Below are positions 58,560-64,000 of a stretch of 64,000 nt of DNA, piece after piece. The translations under genes and the position numbers were made by a program. Each line of letters begins with the position of its first letter. The stretch's first letter is position 1. Location: the NCBI RefSeq assembly GCF_024171995.1, contig NZ_JAMTCT010000008.1:143216-207215 (forward strand), given 5' to 3'. The notes under the pieces were generated by a model. That model worked only from the letters and a program-made list of their open reading frames with translations. It did no database searches and was not told the DNA's origin. Source of the DNA: Promicromonospora umidemergens (GTDB lineage Bacteria > Actinomycetota > Actinomycetes > Actinomycetales > Cellulomonadaceae).

Positions 58560-59882
58560 ATGACTCAGAACCACTCGGACTACGACCTCGTCGTCATCGG
58601 GGCCGGCCCTGCCGGCTCCACCGCGGCGCGCCAGGCAGCCCAGCTGGGCCTGCGCGTCCTGATCGTGGAGAAGGACCCGTTTCCTCGCTTTCACATCGGT
58701 GAGTCCCTGCTTCCGTACATGAGCGGCCTGCTGAACCAGCTCGGGCTGCTGGAGCGGATGCGGCAGCAGGGCCATCCGGTGAAGTCCGGAGCCGAGTTCA
58801 CCAACACCGAGGGCCAGTTTCACCGGGTGTGTTTCACTGACCAGGGCCCGGGCCGGTTCCACACGACTTTTCAGGTGGAGCGGTCCCGTTTCGACCAGGT
58901 TCTGCTGGACTCCGCGGTCGAGGCAGGAGCCACGGTGACGTTGCAGGCGGAAGTCACCGACATCGACCTGAGCGACGACGACGCGCCGCATCGGATCCGG
59001 TACACCGAGGCCGACGGTGAGCCCGTCGAGGTGCAGGCCTCGGTGCTGATCGATGCCAGCGGCCGCGCGGGGGTCATCTCTGGCAAGCTGGGCCTGCGCA
59101 AGCCGGTGCAGCGGTTGAAGATGGTCGCTGTCTACCGCCATTACGCGGGTGTGCGGGAGGAGACCAATCCTGGCTGGTCCGGTGACGTCCAGATCGGGAA
59201 CCACGCGGAGGGATGGGTGTGGGCCATCCCGAACTCCGCTGGGACGCTCAGCGTCGGTGCGGTCATGCGCAAGCCGACGATGCGTGCAGCTGCCGACCGT
59301 GAGGAGCTCCTGTCGGACCATATCTCTCGCATACCGCGCATCGTGGAGCGGCTCGGCACGGCAAAGCCGCAGGGCCCCGCACGCCAGGAGTCCGACTTCT
59401 GCTACTACGCCGACCAGGTAGTCGGTAACCGGTGGTTCATGGTGGGCGACGCCGCCGCGTTCGTCGACCCGGTTTTTTCCGGCGGCGTCTACCTGGCGAT
59501 GACCACGGGAATGCAGGCCAGCATCGAGGCGGCGGCAGTTCTCGACGGCCGTAGCACGATCGAGGACAGCACCGCCCGGTTCACGAGTCTCTACAAGACC
59601 GGGTACGACACCTACTTCAGGCTCGTGCAGGGGTTCTACGACTACGAGTTCGACATGGGCAGGTTCAAGTCCGAGCTGCCAGACACGGTGGACGACAAGT
59701 CTGTGTCGCTGCTGCTGGGCGGTGACTTCTGGGGACAAGCCAACGCGTTCGCCACTGAGCTGCGATCAGAGCGGCGCTGGGATCTGTTCGAGCCGTTCGA
59801 GGTCCACTACGGTTGCCCCGCCTACCCGGAGCTCGAACTGGCGGAACGCACTGCTGCCGCCGAGCCGATGGGTGCGAGGTGA
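58560..59882 (+). CDS. Flavin-dependent halogenase (phenol/pyrrole-type, PF04820 superfamily)
   Basis: 440 residues from ATG 58560. FAD-binding GxGxxG at 14-19 (VVIGAGPAGSTAA), then FPRFHIGESLLPYMS (40-54), the segment that marks CmlS/PltA/PltM-type halogenases. A candidate catalytic Lys, K75, lies in GHPVKSGAEF, the K-x-G-A-x-F pattern. The halogenase W-x-W-x-I-P motif is present as GWVWAIP (218-224), and GDAAAFVDPVFSGGVYLA (297-313) matches the conserved flavin-contact motif of this group. It would need FADH2 from a reductase, which the operon offers at 62468. Substrate is probably a phenol, pyrrole or carrier-bound aromatic. A geranylgeranyl-reductase-like role is the main alternative but lacks WxWxIP. 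Confidence 0.82.
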   Translation: MTQNHSDYDLVVIGAGPAGSTAARQAAQLGLRVLIVEKDPFPRFHIGESLLPYMSGLLNQLGLLERMRQQGHPVKSGAEFTNTEGQFHRVCFTDQGPGRFHTTFQVERSRFDQVLLDSAVEAGATVTLQAEVTDIDLSDDDAPHRIRYTEADGEPVEVQASVLIDASGRAGVISGKLGLRKPVQRLKMVAVYRHYAGVREETNPGWSGDVQIGNHAEGWVWAIPNSAGTLSVGAVMRKPTMRAAADREELLSDHISRIPRIVERLGTAKPQGPARQESDFCYYADQVVGNRWFMVGDAAAFVDPVFSGGVYLAMTTGMQASIEAAAVLDGRSTIEDSTARFTSLYKTGYDTYFRLVQGFYDYEFDMGRFKSELPDTVDDKSVSLLLGGDFWGQANAFATELRSERRWDLFEPFEVHYGCPAYPELELAERTAAAEPMGAR

Positions 59883-61093
59883 CCGCCGGCGTGTCCTCGG
59901 CACGCGAGATGGACACGGTCGACGTGGCGATAGTCGGGGGCGGAGTCCCGTCGCTCGTGCTGGCTACCCAGCTCGCTCGTCAGACGCCGGATCTGCGTGT
60001 CGTGGTGATCGAGCGATCCGATGCGTCGGCCAGGAACCCGCAGGGCGTGCTGGTCCACCCGGCGACGCATGTCGTCCTTGAGCGCTGCGGCATGCGGCTG
60101 CCGGAGGACGCCATGTCGGGAAGGGTCGAATGGCTGGAAGAGTACCGGCACGGCCGGCGTGTCGGCCGGTTCGACGTGCGGCACCGTGCCGTGGACCGGG
60201 ATGCCGTGTACACGCCGTACAACATCGGGCTGGCCACTCTGGCAGACGCGGCGCTACCCGTGTTCGACGAGCTCGTCAACGGACACATCCGGTACGGCAC
60301 GACTGTCGCTGACGCCGAGCGACACGCGGGCATGTGGACGCTGATGACGGTGGGTGCCGACGGCGCCCGGCGTCGGATGCGTGCGTCGCTTCTCGTCGCC
60401 GCGGAGGGGCGAGACTCCCCGCTGCGGTCGACCAGCGGCATCGGGGTCGTGCGCCATCTTTTCCCGGGGCACGTCGATGTTCTCGCGGTGTCCACTCGGC
60501 GGCCCGGACCTCCTGCGATAAGCATGGTGGTCGGTGACCGCGCGGCAACGACCGTCGTCGACAACGGGGTGGGCCCGAACACCCTGCTTTTCGACATGCA
60601 ACCCGACGGGCGCGAGCCCAACCCCGCAGAGGTCAGGCTGCGGCCGCAGGTGATCGATCGAGTGCGCGCTGCAGGGCTCGAGGTCGCTCAGGACACGACT
60701 CCTCTGTTCTCCACCAGTCTCCGGTCCAGCACCGTGCGGTGCGACTGCTGGTACCGCGACGGACTGCTGCTGCTCGGTGACGCGGCGCACGCCATGCACA
60801 ACCTCGGCGGCCAGGGTTTCAACATCGCCGTGCAGAACGCTGCGGCGCTGGCCCCTGCCATCAGCAACTTGCTGCGTACTGGATCGCCGACGGAGATCAG
60901 GGAGTTCGAGGAATATCGGATTCCCTATGTCACGGCGTTGCAAGACAACCAGGATCAGTTCTTCGATGCGCTTGCTGAGGGGCGGGTGAGCGACGAGAGC
61001 TGGCTGCGTCCGTTGCACGAGGCTCTCACGCTCGGGCAGTCGGGGCTCAGTCGGTACATCGAACCAGTCGGGGGCCTGATCAAAAATGCATGA
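59879..61093 (+). CDS. FAD-dependent monooxygenase, UbiH/PHBH family
   Basis: 404 residues from GTG 59879, overlapping the halogenase stop (GTGA). FAD site at 15-35: DVAIVGGGVPSLVLATQLA. Here the third Gly of GxGxxG is replaced by Ser, an unusual variant. The second FAD motif is complete: GLLLLGDAAHAMHNLGGQGFNIAVQNAAAL, with the usual G-D-A-A-H and G-Q-G-x-N. Expected DG motif is in VAAEGRDSPLR. The family hydroxylates aromatic rings using NAD(P)H and O2. Length and layout match single-component class A monooxygenases; it probably hydroxylates the same aromatic scaffold handled by the halogenase. Confidence 0.88.
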   Translation: MTAGVSSAREMDTVDVAIVGGGVPSLVLATQLARQTPDLRVVVIERSDASARNPQGVLVHPATHVVLERCGMRLPEDAMSGRVEWLEEYRHGRRVGRFDVRHRAVDRDAVYTPYNIGLATLADAALPVFDELVNGHIRYGTTVADAERHAGMWTLMTVGADGARRRMRASLLVAAEGRDSPLRSTSGIGVVRHLFPGHVDVLAVSTRRPGPPAISMVVGDRAATTVVDNGVGPNTLLFDMQPDGREPNPAEVRLRPQVIDRVRAAGLEVAQDTTPLFSTSLRSSTVRCDCWYRDGLLLLGDAAHAMHNLGGQGFNIAVQNAAALAPAISNLLRTGSPTEIREFEEYRIPYVTALQDNQDQFFDALAEGRVSDESWLRPLHEALTLGQSGLSRYIEPVGGLIKNA

Positions 61094-62417
61094 CTCGAAT
61101 ATGCAAACACTGCTGGCGGTCACTGCCGCTCTGTTCATCATCATCGTCGCGGCCCAGGTATGTGGCAGGGTCGCGACCCGAGTCGGGCAACCCGCGGTGG
61201 TCGGAGAAATGGTTTCCGGCATCCTTCTTGGCCCCACCGTCCTCGGCGCTCTAGCGCCAGGTTTCAGCGGTTACGTCTTCTCAGAGAGCACGAAGCCAAC
61301 GCTGTACGTGATCGCCATGGTGGGCCTGAGCCTCTACATGTTCCTCGTGGGCTTGGAGCACGAGCATCATCCGAGCTCACGCAAGGATGCGGTCCTGCCG
61401 ATCGTGCTGGCGGTCGCGGGCCTGGTGTTTCCACTGCTGGCTGGTGGCGCCGCTGCTCTCTATCTGGAGGGCGACTTCCGGCCGGAGGGTGTGGACCTGC
61501 CACTGTTCGTGCTCTTTGTCGGTGGAGCGCTGTCGGTTACCGCGTTCCCGATGCTGGCCAGGGTCTTGCAGGAACGGCGCATGATGCAGACCGACTTCGG
61601 GGGCGTGGCCACCCGTGCGGCGGCCGTCGACGATGCCATGGCGTGGTGCATCCTCGCTGTGGTAGGCGCCCTCGCCGTCCACGGAAACTGGCTAGGTTCG
61701 TGGAGAACGATCGTGCCAGCCGCAGTTTTCGCGGTGGCTGCCTTCGTTCTGCTGCCGAGGATCTTCCGGAAGCCGATGCAACGTGCGGTGCATGCGGGGC
61801 AGATCGACGACCGCTTGCTCGTGACGCTGCTCGCCCTTGTGCTCGCGGCAGGGTGGTTCACCGACTACATCGGTATCTACTCCGTGTTCGGCGGGTTCAT
61901 CTGCGGGATGGCGCTGCCAAAGGTGCGCGGGTTCTCCGAGCTGCTCAATGGCAGAGTGATGCAGGTTGTCCGGTGTTTGTTCCTACCCACTTTCTTCGCG
62001 TTCTCCGGGCTGAATACCGATCTGACCAGCGCGTTCAACGCGGACTATCTGCTGGCCTTTGCTGTCGTGTTCGTCGCGGCGTTCGCGTCGAAGGCCATTG
62101 CGTCTCTGTCCGTGCTGCGGGCTTTTCGCTGGAGCTGGGGTGAGTCGATCGCCATGGGCGGGCTGATGAACGCTCGTGGCCTCATGATCCTCATTTTCAT
62201 CAACATCGGCCTGGCGCTCGGTGTGATCGAGACGCAGCTCTTCTCGATCCTCGTTCTCATCGCCGTACTGACGACAGCCCTGGCCGTGCCCGCCTACCGG
62301 GTGCATTTCACTGCTGATCGCGAACAAGCGGCACGTGAAAGCTGGGCAGTACGGCGGTTCCCGGACGACTACCGAGGGGACCTTCTCAATCCACCGGAGA
62401 TGGCGGCGAAGAAATAG
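61086..62417 (+). CDS. Cation/proton antiporter, CPA2 family
   Basis: 443 residues from ATG 61086, overlapping the monooxygenase stop. Twelve or more hydrophobic helices. The family opening is LFIIIVAAQVCGRVATRVGQPAVVGEMVSGILLGPTVLG, followed by LEHEH-type loop, AAAVDDAMAWCILAVVGALAV (with the Asp-Asp ion-site pair of NapA/KefB-type carriers) and RGLMILIFINIGLALGVI. No RCK domain at the C-terminus, so it is not a Kef channel. Cation/H+ antiporters occur in natural-product clusters (for example enediyne loci), where they are thought to serve export or self-protection. Here it is the only transporter in the operon. Confidence 0.9.
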   Translation: MHDSNMQTLLAVTAALFIIIVAAQVCGRVATRVGQPAVVGEMVSGILLGPTVLGALAPGFSGYVFSESTKPTLYVIAMVGLSLYMFLVGLEHEHHPSSRKDAVLPIVLAVAGLVFPLLAGGAAALYLEGDFRPEGVDLPLFVLFVGGALSVTAFPMLARVLQERRMMQTDFGGVATRAAAVDDAMAWCILAVVGALAVHGNWLGSWRTIVPAAVFAVAAFVLLPRIFRKPMQRAVHAGQIDDRLLVTLLALVLAAGWFTDYIGIYSVFGGFICGMALPKVRGFSELLNGRVMQVVRCLFLPTFFAFSGLNTDLTSAFNADYLLAFAVVFVAAFASKAIASLSVLRAFRWSWGESIAMGGLMNARGLMILIFINIGLALGVIETQLFSILVLIAVLTTALAVPAYRVHFTADREQAARESWAVRRFPDDYRGDLLNPPEMAAKK

Positions 62418-62467
62418 TCGCAGCGTTGTTCAGCACCGCACGGGTATCGGCGAGCAGAGGTGACGAC

Positions 62468-63490
62468 ATGAGTCGGCAAGACGAAGCACTGATCACCGTA
62501 CGCATCACAGATATTGTGGATGAGAGCCGCCACGTCCGGACATTCACGCTCGAACCTGCCGAAGCTGGCCGAGGCATTGTTTACGACGCCGGGCAGTTTC
62601 TGACCCTCCGCCTGCCGGTCGCGGGCGCCGAGCCGATCATGCGCACCTACTCCATCTCCACCTGCCCGATCTCGGACCGCAAGCTCGCCTTCACCGTGAA
62701 ACGCGCCGCGGGTGGGGTCGGGTCGAACTGGCTCTATGAGCTGGCCGAAGTCGGTATGGTCCTGCAGACCCATCCGCCGGCGGGCAGGTTCACCCTGGAC
62801 CCCTCGGACCTGACGGTTCACCTGTACGCCGCCGGGGTGGGAATCACACCCATCATCGCCTTGTGCAAGTACGCGCTGACAAGCACCTCGCGACGGGTCA
62901 AGCTGCACTACTCGAGCCGCACGCGTGACGAGGCCACATTTATCGGCGAGATCGCTCGACTCCGGGAAAGGTACGCGGACCGGTTCGACCCCGACGTCCG
63001 CCTCACGAACGAAGCCGGTCGCGTCGAAGCAGAGGAGATCCAGCGCGCGACCGGCCGTGACGTGGAGGCCATCTCGTACGTGTGCGGACCGGCCGACTAC
63101 ACCAGGATGGTGGTCGATTCCCTGGTGGCGGCAGGACGCTCCCGGGACGCCATCCGAACCGAGTCGTTCGGTCCGGGGCCACGACCAGACTCCGAAGCCA
63201 TGCCGGAGCTCGACTCCCCGTCGGTGGCAGTCGTTCACCTGAATGGGGAGCAGACCAGGGTGCGCTGGCCGGCTGACATGCCATTGATCGAGGCTCTGGA
63301 CGCCGCGGGTATCGCCGCCCCGAGCTCCTGCCGGCAGGGCGAATGTCTGACCTGCGAATGCAAGGTCCAGTCTGGCAACACGGTCATGCTCAAGAACAAT
63401 GTGCTTGATGACGAGGATATCGACGCCGGCTACGCACTCGCATGCCAGCTGCTGCCGGGCGATCCTGAGATCGTCATCGCCTTCTTGTGA
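62468..63490 (+). CDS. Oxidoreductase with FAD, NAD and C-terminal [2Fe-2S] domains (PaaE/KshB-like)
   Basis: 340 residues from ATG 62468 with AGAGGTG upstream. FAD domain with RTYS at 59-62, NAD domain with GVGITPI at 123-129 and the GPADYTRMVVDSL segment near 215, then a plant-type ferredoxin domain at the C-terminus: Cys288-x4-Cys293-x2-Cys296-x29-Cys326. This FAD, NAD, [2Fe-2S] order is that of reductases of multicomponent oxygenases (PaaE, KshB, HmuF-type). In the operon it could reduce an oxygenase or supply electrons or FADH2 to the flavin enzymes; there is no oxygenase partner in view, which hints that the cluster continued beyond the IS insertion. Confidence 0.92.
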   Translation: MSRQDEALITVRITDIVDESRHVRTFTLEPAEAGRGIVYDAGQFLTLRLPVAGAEPIMRTYSISTCPISDRKLAFTVKRAAGGVGSNWLYELAEVGMVLQTHPPAGRFTLDPSDLTVHLYAAGVGITPIIALCKYALTSTSRRVKLHYSSRTRDEATFIGEIARLRERYADRFDPDVRLTNEAGRVEAEEIQRATGRDVEAISYVCGPADYTRMVVDSLVAAGRSRDAIRTESFGPGPRPDSEAMPELDSPSVAVVHLNGEQTRVRWPADMPLIEALDAAGIAAPSSCRQGECLTCECKVQSGNTVMLKNNVLDDEDIDAGYALACQLLPGDPEIVIAFL

Positions 63491-63514
63491 CTACTGGCAT
63501 CGGAAAGGTCGGTC

Positions 63515-63649
63515 ATGAATTCCCCGATGGTGAATGACGTGCGCACCGAGCGCTCGAAGAGTTCGTTGCAGGAATCTCGCTGGTGGTGGACGGTAGACGT
63601 GCCTGTCGACACCGTTCCCCAGCTTCCATCGTTGCCGCCGGAACTTTGA
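63515..63649 (+). pseudogene. 44-codon stub of a gene cut by IS insertion
   Basis: From ATG 63515, 24 bases after the reductase stop and preceded by GGAAAGGTC, the frame encodes 44 residues starting MNSPMVNDVRTERSKSSLQE and ending SLPPEL. The stop TGA (63647-63649) coincides with the start of the IS-like sequence (TGAGGGGCCC), so the stop is probably supplied by the element and the rest of the gene lies beyond it. I do not recognise the N-terminus. Same strand, spacing and composition as the operon suggest it was the next biosynthetic gene. Confidence 0.55.
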
Positions 63650-64000
63650 GGGGCCCTAAGAATTTCGGACAGTTGATTCCGATGATTCTTACGCCGCGAT
63701 ATTCGCCGTATGCCAGGCTTCTTCGACTTCGTTCGGTGTACGGTAACCGAGCGTGGAGTGGAGCCTTCTGGTGTTGTAGCGTAGTTCGATGTAGCGGGTA
63801 ATGTCAAAACACGCGTGATCGCGAGTTGGATACTCAGTGCGGTAAACACGCTCGTTCTTCAAGGTGCCGTTGAACGACTCGGCCCACGCATTGTCGTAGC
63901 AGATCCCGGTGCGTCCCACGGACCGGGTGATGCCGAGCTTCTGAGCATGTCTGGCGTATTCGTCAGACGTGTATTGCGTGCCTCGGTCGGTATGCATCAG
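63647..64000 (-). mobile_element. IS3-family insertion sequence, right end
   Basis: The region from about 63647 to the window edge contains the end of an IS3-type orfB (transposase) on the minus strand and about 40 bases of terminal sequence (TGAGGGGCCCTAAGAATTTC and onwards). Base composition falls to near 50 percent GC, unlike anything else in the window. The other end, the second terminal repeat and the target duplication lie outside, so the boundary is inferred from the end of the operon frame and the TG start of the element. Confidence 0.75.
63689..64000 (-). CDS. IS3-family transposase OrfB, C-terminal part
   Basis: At least 102 codons to TAA at 63689; the N-terminus lies beyond the right edge. 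The integrase (rve) core is evident: HTDRGTQYTS with the second catalytic Asp, then GICYDNAWAESFNGTLKNE with the catalytic Glu (DDE), and the C-terminal ITRYIELRYNTRRLHSTLGYRTPNEVEEAW found in IS3 members (IS3/IS150/IS51 type). orfA would be off-window. It carries out DNA strand transfer during transposition. Confidence 0.9.
   Translation of the reverse strand: MMHTDRGTQYTSDEYARHAQKLGITRSVGRTGICYDNAWAESFNGTLKNERVYRTEYPTRDHACFDITRYIELRYNTRRLHSTLGYRTPNEVEEAWHTANIAA

Noticed and set aside
1..64000. CRISPR array, rRNA or tRNA genes
   Set aside because: No regularly spaced direct repeats and no cloverleaf or rRNA-like sequence that I could recognise; a tRNA scan would be needed to exclude a tRNA fully.

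Overview
The window is 64 kb of high-GC DNA from an actinobacterium. Secreted and intracellular glycoside hydrolases (GH43, GH5 with a ricin-type lectin, GH10), divergent glgC/glgA, a fabG-inhA pair, a SURF1/DUF3099 block and many GTG starts with overlapping stop/start codons suggest a polysaccharide-degrading Micrococcales member, perhaps Promicromonosporaceae. That placement is an inference from gene content.

Layout. (1) 1-3257, minus: three genes of a type II Wadjet anti-plasmid system (JetA, JetB and the start of JetC); JetD would lie off the left edge. (2) 3.4-12.3 kb: two penicillin-binding-protein-like serine hydrolases, a DesK/LuxR-type two-component system, a DedA protein and a MacB-like ABC exporter pair. 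(3) 12.6-14.1 kb: a short threonyl-tRNA synthetase without TGS and editing domains, preceded by what reads as a complete ribosome-mediated attenuator (leaderless peptide with three Thr codons, pause hairpin, antiterminator, terminator). (4) 14-28.8 kb: Zn-peptidase, NERD protein, tandem duplicated MFS exporters, secreted GH43, ABC-F, SURF1 cluster, fabG/inhA/sixA, serB, glgC. (5) 28.9-44.9 kb: glgA, an ABC exporter (permease frameshifted) with its own two-component system, NfeD/SPFH, a TetR-controlled heterodimeric ABC exporter, a DUF2975/XRE pair, intracellular GH10 xylanase. (6) 44.9-55.9 kb: SDR with divergent XRE regulator, a YchJ gene cut by a nonsense codon, a methyltransferase remnant, another two-component system facing a membrane protein, GH5, a 918-residue membrane protein with a lipase-like nucleophile elbow, and a sigma factor.

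(7) 56.3-63.5 kb, plus: a tightly packed, visibly less GC-rich operon encoding a GNAT acyltransferase, a VAO/4-cresol-dehydrogenase-type flavoprotein, a flavin-dependent halogenase of the CmlS/PltA type, a UbiH/PHBH-type monooxygenase, a CPA2 cation/proton antiporter and a PaaE/KshB-type reductase. A 44-codon stub follows, ending exactly where an IS3-family element begins. This looks like part of an uncharacterised biosynthetic locus for a halogenated, oxidised small molecule, interrupted by transposition. The flavin enzymes could share electrons from the terminal reductase, and the antiporter is the only obvious transport or self-protection candidate.

A recurrent feature is the use of unusually long, nearly perfect inverted repeats (15-34 bp arms) in the gaps between genes, mostly where genes converge.
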